This document shows positions 8,957 to 18,763 of a stretch of 64,000 nucleotides of DNA, piece by piece. Each line of letters begins with the position of its first letter. Position 1 is the stretch's first letter. A model generated the notes under the pieces. The model saw only the letters and a program-made list of their open reading frames with translations. It searched no databases and was not told where the DNA came from. Origin of the DNA: an uncultured Pseudomonas sp. (GTDB lineage: Bacteria; Pseudomonadota; Gammaproteobacteria; Pseudomonadales; Pseudomonadaceae); assembly GCF_946885955.1 (NCBI RefSeq), contig NZ_CAMPHI010000022.1, forward strand, positions 19,469-83,468, read 5' to 3'. The position numbers were made by a program, and so were the translations under genes.

Positions 8957-9898
8957 TTAGCGTTGGATTTCCAGGTCACGATCCAATACGTAGGGCAGGT
9001 CGAGCAGTTTGAGCGCAAGGCCCTCGGGGCTGGCGAGGTGGATTCGCCCGTCGCTGGCTGCATCTTCCTGCAGTACCGCCAATAATTCGATGCCGTTTTC
9101 GCTCCGGGCGGCGAGGACCACTTCGCCGACGCTGCTCTCATGTACCGGAGAGAATAGCGCGTCCGCGGGGGCAGGTAGGTGATTGGCTTCCAAACTCAGG
9201 CGATACAGTCGGCGTTTCAGTTTGCCGAGGTACTGCATGCGCGCGACTATCTCCTGCCCGGTATAGCAGCCCTTCTTGAAACTCACTGCGCCGAGGGCCT
9301 GCAGGTTGAGCATCTGTGGGATGAACAGTTCACGGGTCGCGCCGAAGACCTGGCCGACGCCGGCACGGACCTGGGCCAGCAACCAGCTGTCGAGCGGGAC
9401 ATGCGGCAGGTGGTTGGTCAGATGTAGATGCAGGCTTTGCGCTTGAGAGGCGGGCGCCCAGAGTTCGGCGCGGCCATCGCTCAGGCGGGTGGCCAGCAAT
9501 TCGTTGTGGCGAACCAGGCTGTTGGCGCCTTTTGGCAACTCGAGACCGAGGCTGCGCAGGGCTTCGTCGCCACCGCTCAGGCCGAAGCGGTGCCAGGCGT
9601 TGCTGGCATCGCTGAGCTTGGACTTGCTGAACACCGCGTACTTTTGCAGCTCGGCGAGTTGTGGTTCGACCAGTTCGCGACTCATGGCCAGGAGGAATGA
9701 GTCGTCCATGCCGAGGATACGAAAGCTTGAAAACATGCGGCCTTTCTGCGTGCAGCGCGCGCCCAGGCTGGAGGTGCTCTCGTTCAGATAGTTGAGGTTG
9801 CAGGTCAGCTGGCCTTGAAGGAATTTACCGGCATCGGGGCCTTGGATGGCAAGAACGCCTTCGTGATCGAGGGAGCAGAAAAACGCGGTATCGGCCAT
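8957..9898 (-). CDS. ygfZ: YgfZ, folate-binding Fe-S/tRNA modification factor
   Basis: A 313-residue member of the YgfZ/GcvT-like folate-binding family. The diagnostic motif KGCYTGQEIVARMQYLGK is present, including the essential cysteine, and the N-terminus has GVLAIQGPDAGKFLQGQLT, typical of GcvT-like folds. In E. coli YgfZ helps Fe-S enzymes such as MiaB work, using tetrahydrofolate. It is divergent from sdhE, which also serves a flavin/Fe-S enzyme; this pairing is conserved in many gammaproteobacteria. The C-terminal domain follows the standard layout and nothing is missing. Confidence 0.93.
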   Translation of the reverse strand: MADTAFFCSLDHEGVLAIQGPDAGKFLQGQLTCNLNYLNESTSSLGARCTQKGRMFSSFRILGMDDSFLLAMSRELVEPQLAELQKYAVFSKSKLSDASNAWHRFGLSGGDEALRSLGLELPKGANSLVRHNELLATRLSDGRAELWAPASQAQSLHLHLTNHLPHVPLDSWLLAQVRAGVGQVFGATRELFIPQMLNLQALGAVSFKKGCYTGQEIVARMQYLGKLKRRLYRLSLEANHLPAPADALFSPVHESSVGEVVLAARSENGIELLAVLQEDAASDGRIHLASPEGLALKLLDLPYVLDRDLEIQR

Positions 9899-10049
9899 GG
9901 GGTGAGCTATCGCAAACGTAGAGTGAGGACCGCCATGATAGAGCGCGGCCCTGGGCTTGTCAGCGCTTGCAGTCGGTCAGTTTGCTGGTGGCGATCAACA
10001 GCGGCGCTTTTCGCCGTTATACTGCGCGCCTCATTCAAGGAGCAGCCCC

Positions 10050-10304
10050 ATGGTCGACTCGGTTGAACTCAATCGTCTTTTTTGGCACAGCCGACGCGGC
10101 ATGCTGGAGCTGGACGTGCTGTTGGTGCCTTTCGTCAAGGAGGTTTATGCCACCCTGGATGCCGAGGATCGCGAGCGTTACCGCAAACTGCTCGAATGTG
10201 AGGATCAGGATATGTTCGGCTGGTTTATGCAACGATCGGAGCCTGAGGATGCCGATATCAAGCGCATGGTTCAGATGATTCTGGATCGTGTCCAGCCCAA
10301 GTGA
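10050..10304 (+). CDS. sdhE: SdhE, FAD assembly factor for succinate dehydrogenase
   Basis: An 84-residue small acidic helical protein with the family motif [19 protein letters not shown] (the RGxxE block that contacts the flavoprotein). SdhE promotes covalent FAD attachment to SdhA and related subunits. The start MVDSVELNR at 10050 has AAGGAG upstream and gives the usual family length; an open frame 31 codons longer is ignored because it would lack the family N-terminus. It overlaps the next gene ygfX by 17 bases, so the two form an operon. Confidence 0.95.
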   Translation: MVDSVELNRLFWHSRRGMLELDVLLVPFVKEVYATLDAEDRERYRKLLECEDQDMFGWFMQRSEPEDADIKRMVQMILDRVQPK

Positions 10305-10740
10305 AGCCTTCGAATGCCGGTGGCGACCCTCGCCCGGGTTGCTCACGCTGTATGCGCTGATCCAGCTTCTGGCGCTCTGCAGTCTGTACTGGGTGGAGAT
10401 TGTCCCCTGGGCTCGTTTTTTCGCTGTGGCGCTGTGCGTGGCCCATGCCTGCTGGGTCGTGCCGCGGCACCTGCTGTTCAGCGTGCCGGAGGCATACACC
10501 GCCTTGCGGCATGGCGCGCAGGGTTGGCAAGTTGGCAGCGCGGCCTGCGGCTGGCAGTCGATCGAACTGCGTCCGGACAGTCTGGCGTTGCCATTGATAG
10601 TCGTGTTGCGTTTTCGCCTGAGCGGGCAGCGGCGCGTTCGTGCGTTGTGCATCGCCTGTGACGGCTTGCCGCGCGACGTGCATCGCCGCTTGCGGGTACG
10701 GCTGAAATTCAGTCGCCGTAGGTGGGGGGCGTCAAAATAG
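10288..10740 (+). CDS. ygfX: YgfX-family inner-membrane protein
   Basis: A 150-residue protein with two adjacent membrane helices near the N-terminus ([36 protein letters not shown]) and a basic cytoplasmic C-terminal half. This is the layout of YgfX (also called CptA), encoded with sdhE in many gammaproteobacteria; in E. coli the pair has been proposed as a toxin-antitoxin couple affecting cell shape, a claim that is disputed. The start is GTG at 10288 inside sdhE. Its last 32 bases overlap the 3' end of nadB on the opposite strand. Confidence 0.85.
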   Translation: MSSPSEAFECRWRPSPGLLTLYALIQLLALCSLYWVEIVPWARFFAVALCVAHACWVVPRHLLFSVPEAYTALRHGAQGWQVGSAACGWQSIELRPDSLALPLIVVLRFRLSGQRRVRALCIACDGLPRDVHRRLRVRLKFSRRRWGASK

Positions 10741-12325
10741 TATCCCGCGCCTGCGGCAGCAGCTGCGGATAGTCCAGGGTGTAGTGCAGGCCTCGGCTTT
10801 CGTGGCGCTGCATTGCCGAGCGGATCATCAATTCGGCGACCTGGGCCAGGTTGCGCAACTCGATCAGGTCGCGGCTGACCTTGTAGTTACTGTAGAACTC
10901 GTGGATCTCGTCGAGTAGCAGGCGTACCCGGTGTTCGGCGCGCTGCAAGCGCTTGTTGGTGCGCACGATGCCGACGTAGTCCCACATGAAGCGCCGTAGT
11001 TCATCCCAATTGTGCGCAATGATCACGTCCTCGTCCGAGTCGGTAACCTGGCTGGTATCCCAGGTCGGTAAGCTGGCGGGCATCGCGACCCGATCCAGTT
11101 GCTCGGTGATATCGGCGGCCGCGGCGCGGGCATAAACGAAACACTCCAGCAGCGAATTGCTGGCCATGCGGTTGGCGCCATGCAGGCCGGTGAAGCTGGT
11201 CTCGCCAATGGCGTACAGGCCCGGTACATCGGTGCGACCGTGTTGGTCGACCACCACGCCGCCGCAGGTGTAGTGCGCCGCGGGCACCACCGGGATGGGC
11301 TGTTTGGTGATGTCGATGCCAAAATCCAGGCAGCGCTCATAAACTGTGGGGAAGTGCGACTTGATGAACTCGGCCGGTTTGTGGCTGATGTCGAGGAATA
11401 CGCAGTCTATACCCAGGCGCTTCATCTCATGATCGATAGCGCGCGCGACTATATCGCGTGGGGCCAGTTCGGCGCGCTCGTCGAAGCGCGGCATGAAGCG
11501 TTCGCCATTAGGCAGCTTGAGCAGCGCGCCTTCGCCACGCAGCGCCTCGGTGACCAGGAAACTCTTGGCCTGCGGATGGTAAAGGCAGGTCGGGTGGAAC
11601 TGGTTGAACTCCAGGTTGCCGACCCGGCAGCCGGCACGCCAGGCCATGGCGATGCCATCGCCGCAAGCGCCGTCGGGGTTGCTGGTATAGAGATAGACCT
11701 TGGCCGCGCCGCCGGTGGCGAGAATTACAAAGCGTGCGCGCAGCGTATCGACCTCGCCGCTGGCGCGATTGAGTACGTACGCGCCCAAGCAGCGCCGGCC
11801 TTCCTGGCCCAGTTTGCGCTCGGTGATCAGGTCGACGGCGACGCGCTGCTCCAGCAGTTCAATGTTGCCGCGCAGTCTTGCCTGTTCGAGCAGTGTGTTG
11901 AAAATCGCGGCGCCGGTCGCATCGGCCGCATGGATGATGCGTCTATGGCTGTGGCCGCCTTCGCGAGTCAGGTGAAATTCGAAGCCGCCATCTTCACGAG
12001 CGGTCTGGTCGTCGCGGGTAAAGGGCACCCCCTGGTCGATCAGCCATTGAATTGCCTCGCGACTATGCTCTACCGTAAAGCGTACTGCCGCTTCACGACA
12101 CAGGCCACCGCCTGCATTGAGGGTGTCTTCCACATGGGATTCAATGGTATCGGTATCGTCCAATACCGCCGCCACGCCGCCCTGGGCCCAATAGGTTGAG
12201 CCGTGGGAAAGATCGCCCTTGCTCAGTACGGCGATACGCAGGTCGCCGGGCAGGGTTAAGGCCAGGGTCAAGCCGGCAGCGCCGCTGCCTATGACCAGAA
12301 CGTCGTGTTGGTAATGTCGACTCAT
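10709..12325 (-). CDS. nadB: NadB, L-aspartate oxidase
   Basis: A 538-residue flavoenzyme that oxidises L-aspartate to iminoaspartate, the first step of de novo NAD synthesis. The FAD-binding Rossmann motif [15 protein letters not shown] is at the N-terminus, followed by [28 protein letters not shown], and HPTCLYHP and [22 protein letters not shown] of the flavoprotein fold. The start [11 protein letters not shown] at 12325 is the family start; the frame is open 18 codons further upstream. The gene is divergent from algU, with 386 bases between the two starts. Confidence 0.97.
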   Translation of the reverse strand: MSRHYQHDVLVIGSGAAGLTLALTLPGDLRIAVLSKGDLSHGSTYWAQGGVAAVLDDTDTIESHVEDTLNAGGGLCREAAVRFTVEHSREAIQWLIDQGVPFTRDDQTAREDGGFEFHLTREGGHSHRRIIHAADATGAAIFNTLLEQARLRGNIELLEQRVAVDLITERKLGQEGRRCLGAYVLNRASGEVDTLRARFVILATGGAAKVYLYTSNPDGACGDGIAMAWRAGCRVGNLEFNQFHPTCLYHPQAKSFLVTEALRGEGALLKLPNGERFMPRFDERAELAPRDIVARAIDHEMKRLGIDCVFLDISHKPAEFIKSHFPTVYERCLDFGIDITKQPIPVVPAAHYTCGGVVVDQHGRTDVPGLYAIGETSFTGLHGANRMASNSLLECFVYARAAAADITEQLDRVAMPASLPTWDTSQVTDSDEDVIIAHNWDELRRFMWDYVGIVRTNKRLQRAEHRVRLLLDEIHEFYSNYKVSRDLIELRNLAQVAELMIRSAMQRHESRGLHYTLDYPQLLPQARDTILTPPTYGD

Positions 12326-12410
12326 GTCCGTATCCGCTGAAAACGCGGCTTTAGTATATAGAGAGGGCGGTCTGCACAATAGCGGGTTAATAAACCGTTA
12401 TGGTGCTGGG

Positions 12411-12437
12411 GAACTTTGTTAGCATTTTGAGTTCTAT
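12411..12437 (+). promoter_or_regulatory. AlgU (sigma-22/RpoE-type) promoter, distal
   Basis: GAACTT at 12411-12416, a 16-base spacer, then TCTAT from 12433. This fits the sigma-22 consensus GAACTT-N16/17-TCtna. It lies about 275 bases before algU, in the 386-base nadB-algU gap, and predicts autoregulation of the operon, as known in P. aeruginosa. Confidence 0.7.
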
Positions 12438-12625
12438 AAACTTCTGTCTGGAGCGTTCTGTGTTGCCGGGGCGATGTGCGGTGGGCTCGAGTCGTATGGG
12501 TTGGGGGTCGAGGTCAGAGGTCAGGCGTGTGAAATTATTTGCGCGGCAAGGGTTCAGGTTCAGTTCGTTGTTGCGTTATCCGAGCAGGGTCGTACGTTAT
12601 CTGCAGGAAACTTGTTTAGAGGGGA

Positions 12626-12652
12626 GAACTTTTGCGCAAGGTCCTAGTCTAC
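12626..12652 (+). promoter_or_regulatory. AlgU (sigma-22/RpoE-type) promoter, proximal
   Basis: A second GAACTT at 12626-12631 with a 16-base spacer and TCTAC from 12648, about 60 bases before the algU start. Two spaced sigma-22 boxes in the same leader agree with the multi-promoter control known for algU in P. aeruginosa. I see no convincing gene in the rest of the 12326-12711 gap. Confidence 0.7.
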
Positions 12653-12711
12653 TTCAGCAGGCGGTCTGACTGGCTTGCGCGGCACCCCTCCGAACCCTAT
12701 GAGGAGTGTTC

Positions 12712-13293
12712 ATGTTAACCCAGGAAGAGGATCAGCAACTGGTCGAGCGCGTGCAGCGTGGCGATAAGCGTGCTTTCGATCTGCTAGTGCTGAAATACCA
12801 GCACAAAATTCTCGGGTTGATCGTGCGTTTTGTGCATGACACCCATGAAGCACAGGATGTGGCGCAGGAAGCCTTCGTCAAGGCGTACCGGGCGTTAGGT
12901 AATTTTCGCGGCGACAGCGCTTTTTATACATGGCTATATCGCATTGCGATCAATACGGCAAAAAACTATCTGGTTTCGCGTGGTCGGCGTCCACCGGATA
13001 GCGATGTAAGCACCGACGATGCGGAGTTCTATGACGGCAATCATGCTCTGAAGGATATCGAATCGCCGGAGCGCACGTTATTGCGAGATGAAATCGAAGC
13101 CACCGTGCATCGGACCATCGAGCAGTTGCCAGAAGATTTGCGTATGGCGCTAACCTTGCGTGAGTTTGATGGTCTTAGTTACGAAGACATCGCGAGTGTC
13201 ATGCAATGTCCGGTTGGTACCGTGCGATCACGAATTTTTCGAGCGCGCGAAGCCATTGATAAGTCCCTGCAGCCTTTATTGCAGGAAGCCTAA
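12712..13293 (+). CDS. algU: AlgU (RpoE, sigma-22) extracytoplasmic stress sigma factor
   Basis: A 193-residue ECF sigma factor, exactly the length of P. aeruginosa AlgU. Region 2 contains YQHKILGLIVRFVHDTHEAQDVAQEAFVKAYRAL and FYTWLYRIAINTAKNYL; region 4 contains LPEDLRMALTLREFDGLSYEDIASVMQCPVGTVRSRIFRARE. It directs transcription of envelope-stress and, in mucoid strains, alginate genes. The ATG at 12712 follows GAGGAG at 12701-12706; a GTG two codons earlier overlaps that site and is rejected. First gene of algU-mucABCD. Confidence 0.98.
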   Translation: MLTQEEDQQLVERVQRGDKRAFDLLVLKYQHKILGLIVRFVHDTHEAQDVAQEAFVKAYRALGNFRGDSAFYTWLYRIAINTAKNYLVSRGRRPPDSDVSTDDAEFYDGNHALKDIESPERTLLRDEIEATVHRTIEQLPEDLRMALTLREFDGLSYEDIASVMQCPVGTVRSRIFRAREAIDKSLQPLLQEA

Positions 13294-13324
13294 GGCAGCG
13301 GTGTAAAGCGAGAGAGGAATCGTC

Positions 13325-13918
13325 ATGAGTCGTGAAAACCTACAGGAATCGCTGTCCGCGGTTATGGATAACGAGGCGGATGAGTTGGAGTTGCGGCGTG
13401 TGCTCAACGCCAGCGATGCATCCGAAGTGCGCGCCACCTGGTCACGCTATCAGCTCGCTCGTGCGGCCATCCATAAAGAACTGCTGGAGCCGCGCCTGGA
13501 TCTCGCCGCCGCCGTTTCCGCAGCGCTTGCCGATGAGGCGGTGCCCGTCGTGAAGAAGCGTTTTCAGGCGCCTTGGCGCACGCTGGGACGCTTGGCGGTT
13601 GCGGCTTCGGTTACGGTCGCCGTATTGGCGGGCGTGCGCTTGTACAATCAGGACGAGGTTGCCGGTGCGCAGCAAATGGCTCAGCAGGCTGCGATGCCGA
13701 GTCTGGCTATCCCTCAGATGCAGGGGCCGGCGATGTTGGCGGGCTTCAATGCGGAGCGTGAAAACCTGCCTGCCGGCGCTGCGTCGACACAAGCGCAAGC
13801 CGGCTGGCATGAGCTGCGTTTGCCGGCGTACCTGCGTCAGCACGCTCAGCAAGCGGCCATGAGTGCGAACGAAAGCGCGTTGCCTTATGCCCGTGCGGCA
13901 AGTATGGAAGGCCAGTAA
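13325..13918 (+). CDS. mucA: MucA, anti-sigma factor for AlgU
   Basis: A 197-residue single-pass inner-membrane protein. The N-terminal cytoplasmic domain (MSRENLQESLSAVMDNEADELELRRVL, with ATWSRYQLARAAIHKE) binds AlgU. One membrane helix follows at about 84-105 (LGRLAVAASVTVAVLAGVRLY), then a periplasmic tail rich in Gln and Ala that is cut by AlgW and MucP under stress. The frame is intact to its natural stop, so there is no sign of the truncations that cause mucoidy. AGAGGAAT precedes the ATG, 31 bases after algU. Confidence 0.96.
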   Translation: MSRENLQESLSAVMDNEADELELRRVLNASDASEVRATWSRYQLARAAIHKELLEPRLDLAAAVSAALADEAVPVVKKRFQAPWRTLGRLAVAASVTVAVLAGVRLYNQDEVAGAQQMAQQAAMPSLAIPQMQGPAMLAGFNAERENLPAGAASTQAQAGWHELRLPAYLRQHAQQAAMSANESALPYARAASMEGQ

Positions 13919-13926
13919 GGAGGCGC

Positions 13927-14883
13927 ATGCGCTGCTCTATATTGTTGACCGCTGTTCTGGCTGTCAGTTGGCTGGCTACGCCGGTTCAGGCCGCCAGTGC
14001 CCAGGATTGGCTGCAGCGCTTGGCTGATGCCGAGCGCCAGCAGAGTTTCCAGGGAACTTTCGTCTATGAGCGCAATGGCAGCTTCTCCACACATAGCGTG
14101 CGTCATCGGGTCGAAGAAGATGGTTCCACACGCGAACGATTCTTGCAGCTCGATGGCTCCGCCCAGGAAATCGTACGAGCCGACGGGCAGGTAAAGTGCG
14201 TCAGTGGCGCCTTGGTCGATCAATTGGCCAGTGGCCAGGTCTGGCCTGCGCGCCAGTTGGATGTCCAGCGACTGATGCAGTGGTACGACTTGCGCTTGGT
14301 CGGCGAGTCCCGGGTGGCTGGGCGCAAGACGGTCGTGTTGGCGCTGCTGCCGCGTGATCAGCATCGCTACGGGATCGAGTTGCACCTTGATCAGCAGACT
14401 GGCTTGCCGCTGAAGTCGTTGTTGCTTAACGATAAAGGCCAGTTGCTCGAGCGTTTTCAGTTCACTCAGTTGGATACCGAGACGATTCCGACTGTCGAGG
14501 CCTTGCAGCCCGCCGCTGGCTGCAAGGCGATGCAGACTGCGCCGAAGCAGGAATTGACCAAATCCGCCTGGCGCTCTGATTGGCTCCCCCCTGGCTTTAC
14601 ATTGAATGCTGTCATCGAACGGCGTAGCCCTGCTTCCGCTGACATGGTCGATGGCCTGGTCTACGGCGACGGCATGGCGCGTTTTTCGGTTTTCCTCGAG
14701 CCCCTGCATGGGGCGTTGGTGGAAGACGCCCGTAGCCAGCTGGGGCCTACTGTCGCGGTGTCGCGGCGTCTTTCTACTTCCGACGGCGATGTGATGGTGA
14801 CTGTCGTTGGTGAGATTCCGTTGGGAACCGCTGAGCGGGTTGCCCTCTCCATGCGCGCGGCGGGGGCTCCAGTTTCTCCATGA
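13927..14883 (+). CDS. mucB: MucB (RseB), periplasmic negative regulator
   Basis: A 318-residue periplasmic protein with a signal peptide ending TPVQAAS, then the MucB/RseB two-domain body that begins AQDWLQRLADAERQQSFQGTFVYERNG. It binds the periplasmic tail of MucA and shields it from AlgW; lipid signals release it. AAGGAGG sits directly before the ATG. It starts 8 bases after mucA and overlaps mucC by 4, a fully coupled operon. Confidence 0.95.
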   Translation: MRCSILLTAVLAVSWLATPVQAASAQDWLQRLADAERQQSFQGTFVYERNGSFSTHSVRHRVEEDGSTRERFLQLDGSAQEIVRADGQVKCVSGALVDQLASGQVWPARQLDVQRLMQWYDLRLVGESRVAGRKTVVLALLPRDQHRYGIELHLDQQTGLPLKSLLLNDKGQLLERFQFTQLDTETIPTVEALQPAAGCKAMQTAPKQELTKSAWRSDWLPPGFTLNAVIERRSPASADMVDGLVYGDGMARFSVFLEPLHGALVEDARSQLGPTVAVSRRLSTSDGDVMVTVVGEIPLGTAERVALSMRAAGAPVSP

Positions 14884-15335
14884 TCGAAGAGCAAGGTCGG
14901 GTCATTGCGCTCGAACCAGGTGCGGTCTGGGTTGAAACGTTGCGCAAGAGCACGTGCTCCAGTTGTTCCGCCAAGGCAGGTTGTGGCCAGGGGGTGCTCG
15001 ATAAATTGGGGGTCGAGGGGCGCCGAGGTCATGTGCGGGCCTTATGCGATCTACAGCTCGAGATTGGCGACGCGGTGGTGATCGGTGTGCGTGAGGATCT
15101 GCTAGTGCGGGGGGCTCTACTGGTTTATCTGATACCTCTGCTAGGGCTGTTTGCCGGTGCGTTATTGGCGCAATGGTTGACCCTGGGCGAGCCGTTGGTC
15201 ATTGTTGGTGCGGCTTTGGGGTTTCTTCTTTCCTGGATTCTGGTGCGTTGGCGCAGTGCCCGTAGCGCTGACGACCCAGCGTTGCAGCCCGTGGTTGTGC
15301 GGGCTTTGCTGGTGGGGGTTGGTGCAGCAGTTTAA
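14880..15335 (+). CDS. mucC: MucC (RseC) membrane protein
   Basis: A 151-residue protein of the RseC/MucC family. The N-terminal half carries the cysteine cluster CSSCSAKAGCGQG, which resembles a metal or Fe-S site, and two adjacent membrane helices follow at about 80-120. RseC proteins are linked to redox control and electron-transfer complexes (Rsx/Rnf) in other bacteria; in Pseudomonas a modest role in AlgU control is described. The ATG overlaps the mucB stop by four bases. Confidence 0.9.
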   Translation: MIEEQGRVIALEPGAVWVETLRKSTCSSCSAKAGCGQGVLDKLGVEGRRGHVRALCDLQLEIGDAVVIGVREDLLVRGALLVYLIPLLGLFAGALLAQWLTLGEPLVIVGAALGFLLSWILVRWRSARSADDPALQPVVVRALLVGVGAAV

Positions 15336-15372
15336 GTTTCTGGTTGTTCCACAATGGGGAGTAGTAGTGTCG

Positions 15373-16806
15373 ATGCCTAGTCTGAAACGATCTTTTTCCA
15401 CGTTGCTAACCGTTCTGGTGTTGGGGGTGGCAGCGACCGCCCAAGCACAATTGCCGGATTTTACCGAGCTGGTCGAGCAGGCCTCGCCTGCGGTGGTGAA
15501 TATCAGCACGCGGCAGAAGCTGCCGGAGCGTGCGGTATCCAGCAGTCAGTTAAATATTCCTGATCTGGAAGGTTTGCCACCCATATTCCGTGAGTTCTTC
15601 GAGCGCGGAATCCCCCAGGCCCCCCGTAGTCCGGGTGGTGGCGGTGGTCACCAGCGTGAAGCGCAATCCTTGGGGTCGGGCTTCATTATTTCCGAAGACG
15701 GCTATGTGCTGACCAATAACCATGTGATTGCGGATGCCGATGAAATCATCGTACGTCTGCCCGATCGCAGTGAGCTTGAGGCCAAGCTTGTTGGCACCGA
15801 TCCACGTAGTGATGTTGCGCTGCTGAAGATCGAGGGCAAGGGGCTGCCCACGGTCAAGTTGGGCAAGTCCGAAGATTTGAAGGTCGGTGAGTGGGTTCTC
15901 GCGATCGGTTCGCCGTTCGGCTTCGATCATTCGGTAACCGCCGGGATTGTCAGTGCCACGGGGCGCAGTCTGCCGAACGAAAGCTATGTGCCGTTCATCC
16001 AGACCGATGTGGCGATCAACCCGGGTAATTCCGGTGGGCCGCTGTTCAATCTGGAGGGTGAGGTGGTCGGTATCAACTCGCAGATATTCACTCGTTCCGG
16101 CGGATTCATGGGGCTTTCTTTCGCCATTCCGATGAGCGTGGCGCTGGATGTGGCCGATCAACTCAAGGCCAGCGGCAAAGTCAGCCGTGGCTGGCTGGGG
16201 GTGGTGATTCAGGAAGTGAACAAGGACCTTGCCGAGTCGTTTGGTCTCGAGCGGCCGGCTGGTGCGCTGGTGGCGCAGGTGCTGGATGGCGGTCCCGCTG
16301 CCAAGGGCGGCTTGATGGTTGGCGATGTGATTCTTAGCCTTGATGGCAAGCCGATCATCATGTCGGCCGATCTGCCGCATCTGGTCGGTGTGCTCAAGCC
16401 GGGCAGCAAGGCTGAGCTGGATGTTGTCCGCGAAGGCTCGCGTAAGAAGCTCAAGGTAACTATCGGTGCCTTGCCCGAGGAGGGCCAGGAGCTTGCCGAA
16501 ATGGCATCGCCCGGGGTCGAGCGCAGCAGCAACCGGTTGGGCGTTAAGGTCGTCGAGCTGACCGAAGAGCAGAAAAAGGGCTTGGACCTCAAGGGGGGGG
16601 TGGTTATCACCGAAGTGCAGGAAGGGCCGGCAATGCTGATCGGCCTGCGCGCCGGCGATGTGATTACCCATCTGAACAATCAGGCTATCGATTCAGCTAA
16701 GACCTTTACCGAGGTTGCTCAGAACCTGCCGAAGAATCGTTCCGTGTCCATGCGCGTGCTACGCCAGGGCCGTGCGAGCTTTATCACCTTCAAGCTTGCT
16801 GAATAA
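15373..16806 (+). CDS. mucD: MucD (DegP/HtrA-type) periplasmic serine protease
   Basis: A 477-residue periplasmic protease-chaperone. A signal peptide ends ATAQAQL; the trypsin-like domain has H117 (TNNHVIAD), D147 (RSDVALLK) and S220 in [11 protein letters not shown]; two PDZ domains follow ([19 protein letters not shown] and a second ending [18 protein letters not shown]). It degrades misfolded envelope proteins and limits AlgU activation. GGGGAG lies 11 bases before the ATG; a GTG two codons earlier is a possible alternative. A longer upstream frame inside mucC is rejected because it lacks a signal peptide at its start. Confidence 0.97.
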   Translation: MPSLKRSFSTLLTVLVLGVAATAQAQLPDFTELVEQASPAVVNISTRQKLPERAVSSSQLNIPDLEGLPPIFREFFERGIPQAPRSPGGGGGHQREAQSLGSGFIISEDGYVLTNNHVIADADEIIVRLPDRSELEAKLVGTDPRSDVALLKIEGKGLPTVKLGKSEDLKVGEWVLAIGSPFGFDHSVTAGIVSATGRSLPNESYVPFIQTDVAINPGNSGGPLFNLEGEVVGINSQIFTRSGGFMGLSFAIPMSVALDVADQLKASGKVSRGWLGVVIQEVNKDLAESFGLERPAGALVAQVLDGGPAAKGGLMVGDVILSLDGKPIIMSADLPHLVGVLKPGSKAELDVVREGSRKKLKVTIGALPEEGQELAEMASPGVERSSNRLGVKVVELTEEQKKGLDLKGGVVITEVQEGPAMLIGLRAGDVITHLNNQAIDSAKTFTEVAQNLPKNRSVSMRVLRQGRASFITFKLAE

Positions 16807-16823
16807 GCCTTTAGGGCAGTATG

Positions 16824-16851
16824 AAAAAGGGCGATTCAGGTCGCCCTTTTT
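16824..16851 (+). terminator. Rho-independent terminator after mucD
   Basis: AAAAAGGGCGA, a six-base loop, then TCGCCCTTTTT: an 11-bp stem ending in a T-run, 18 bases after the mucD stop. It closes the algU-mucABCD operon and separates it from lepA-lepB. Confidence 0.9.
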
Positions 16852-16957
16852 CATGTCCGTCAATAAGTGCTTGGGTGACGGGCTGGCTGTCGATCGGGTA
16901 CAATTTGCGGCTATTTTTGGCGGGCAGCCTGCCTGCGCCTTTTTCGAGTGCCGATCC

Positions 16958-18757
16958 GTGAGTGACCTGAGTCATATCCGCAACTTTTCTATCATCGCCC
17001 ACATTGACCACGGCAAGTCCACCTTGGCTGACCGCTTCATCCAGATGTGCGGTGGTTTGAGCGAGCGCGAAATGGAAGCTCAGGTGCTCGACTCGATGGA
17101 CCTGGAGCGTGAGCGCGGTATTACCATCAAGGCCCATAGCGTCACGCTTTATTACAAGGCGCGTGATGGTAAAACCTATCAGTTGAACTTCATCGATACT
17201 CCCGGCCATGTCGACTTCACCTATGAGGTGAGCCGCTCGTTGGCCGCCTGTGAAGGCGCTTTGCTGGTGGTGGATGCAGGGCAGGGGGTCGAGGCTCAGT
17301 CGGTCGCGAACTGTTACACCGCGATCGAGCAAGGGCTCGAAGTCATGCCGGTCCTGAACAAGATGGATTTGCCACAGGCCGACCCGGACAAGGTCAAGGA
17401 CGAAATCGAACATATCATCGGCATCGATGCCAGCGATGCAGTGGCCTGTAGCGCCAAGAGCGGTATGGGCGTGGACGAAGTTCTCGAGCGTCTGGTCGCT
17501 GTAATTCCGCCTCCGACCGGCGATATCGAGGCGCCATTACAGGCGTTGATCATCGACTCCTGGTTCGATAACTACCTTGGCGTGGTGTCGTTGGTGCGCG
17601 TGCGTCACGGGCGCATCAAGAAGGGCGACAAGGTTCTGGTCAAGTCCACCGGCAAGATCCATCAAGTGGACAATGTCGGCGTGTTCAACCCGAAGCTGAC
17701 CAGCACCCCGGACCTCAAGGCGGGCGAGGTGGGCTTTATCGTTGCTGGTATCAAGGACATTCATGGTGCGCCCGTGGGCGATACCCTGACTCTGTCGAGC
17801 ACGCCCGATGTCGACATGCTGCCTGGTTTCAAACGGGTCAAGCCCCAGGTCTATGCGGGGTTATTCCCTGTCAGTTCCGATGACTTCGAAGATTTTCGCG
17901 AGGCGTTGCAAAAACTCACCCTGAACGATGCGGCTTTGCAATATGAGCCGGAAAGTTCCGATGCGCTGGGTTTCGGTTTCCGTATCGGCTTCCTCGGTAT
18001 GCTCCACATGGAGATCATCCAGGAGCGCCTCGAGCGCGAATACGATCTGGACCTGATTACCACGGCGCCAACCGTGGTTTTCGAAGTCGTGATGAAGAAT
18101 GGCGAGATCCTGTATGTCGACAACCCGTCGAAGCTCCCGGATCTGTCGTCGGTCGAGGATATGCGTGAGCCGATTGTTCGCGCCAATATTCTGGTCCCGC
18201 AGGAACACCTGGGCAACGTCATCACCTTGTGCATCGAAAAACGCGGTGTACAGCGCGATATGCAGTTCCTCAGCAGCCAAGTGCAGGTGTCCTACGACTT
18301 GCCGATGAATGAGGTGGTCCTGGACTTTTTCGACCGGCTAAAGTCTGTCAGCCGTGGCTACGCGTCGCTGGATTACAGCTTTGACCGCTTTCAATCGGCC
18401 AATCTGGTCAAGCTCGATGTTCTGATTAATGGTGAAAAAGTCGATGCCCTGGCCCTGATCGTGCATCGTGACAAGGCCCACTACAAGGGCCGCGCCCTGA
18501 CTGAAAAAATGAAGGAACTGATCCCGCGTCAGATGTTTGATGTGGCGATTCAGGCGGCGATCGGTGGGCAGATTGTCGCCCGCACCACGGTCAAGGCTCT
18601 CAGAAAGAACGTGCTGGCCAAGTGTTACGGTGGTGACGTGAGCCGTAAGCGTAAATTGCTGGAAAAGCAAAAGGCCGGTAAGAAACGGATGAAGCAGGTT
18701 GGTAACGTGGAGATTCCACAAGAAGCCTTCCTCGCGGTTCTCAAGGTGGATGGCTAA
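16958..18757 (+). CDS. lepA: LepA (EF4), ribosomal back-translocating GTPase
   Basis: A 599-residue translational GTPase, the exact length usual for LepA. The G motifs are AHIDHGKST (G1), RGITIKAHS (G2), DTPGHVDF (G3) and NKMDLPQAD (G4), with the LepA-specific C-terminal domain ending [22 protein letters not shown]. It acts on the ribosome during initiation or stalled elongation. GTG at 16958 ([17 protein letters not shown]) is chosen because the family starts there; the frame is open 81 codons upstream, through the mucD terminator, which cannot be coding. lepB follows after 6 bases. Confidence 0.97.
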   Translation: MSDLSHIRNFSIIAHIDHGKSTLADRFIQMCGGLSEREMEAQVLDSMDLERERGITIKAHSVTLYYKARDGKTYQLNFIDTPGHVDFTYEVSRSLAACEGALLVVDAGQGVEAQSVANCYTAIEQGLEVMPVLNKMDLPQADPDKVKDEIEHIIGIDASDAVACSAKSGMGVDEVLERLVAVIPPPTGDIEAPLQALIIDSWFDNYLGVVSLVRVRHGRIKKGDKVLVKSTGKIHQVDNVGVFNPKLTSTPDLKAGEVGFIVAGIKDIHGAPVGDTLTLSSTPDVDMLPGFKRVKPQVYAGLFPVSSDDFEDFREALQKLTLNDAALQYEPESSDALGFGFRIGFLGMLHMEIIQERLEREYDLDLITTAPTVVFEVVMKNGEILYVDNPSKLPDLSSVEDMREPIVRANILVPQEHLGNVITLCIEKRGVQRDMQFLSSQVQVSYDLPMNEVVLDFFDRLKSVSRGYASLDYSFDRFQSANLVKLDVLINGEKVDALALIVHRDKAHYKGRALTEKMKELIPRQMFDVAIQAAIGGQIVARTTVKALRKNVLAKCYGGDVSRKRKLLEKQKAGKKRMKQVGNVEIPQEAFLAVLKVDG

Positions 18758-18763
18758 GGTTTT

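Noticed and set aside
10288..10740. sdhE-ygfX as a toxin-antitoxin pair
   Set aside because: The proposal exists for E. coli, but sdhE is a well-supported flavin assembly factor and nothing in this sequence adds support for a toxin role.
12400..12669. 89-codon frame in the algU leader
   Set aside because: It spans both AlgU promoter boxes, has no good ribosome binding site and no family character.
15202..15372. Extension of mucD 57 codons upstream
   Set aside because: It lies inside mucC in another frame, and the signal peptide begins only at 15373.
16715..16957. Extension of lepA 81 codons upstream
   Set aside because: It would run through the mucD terminator; the LepA family starts at the GTG at 16958.
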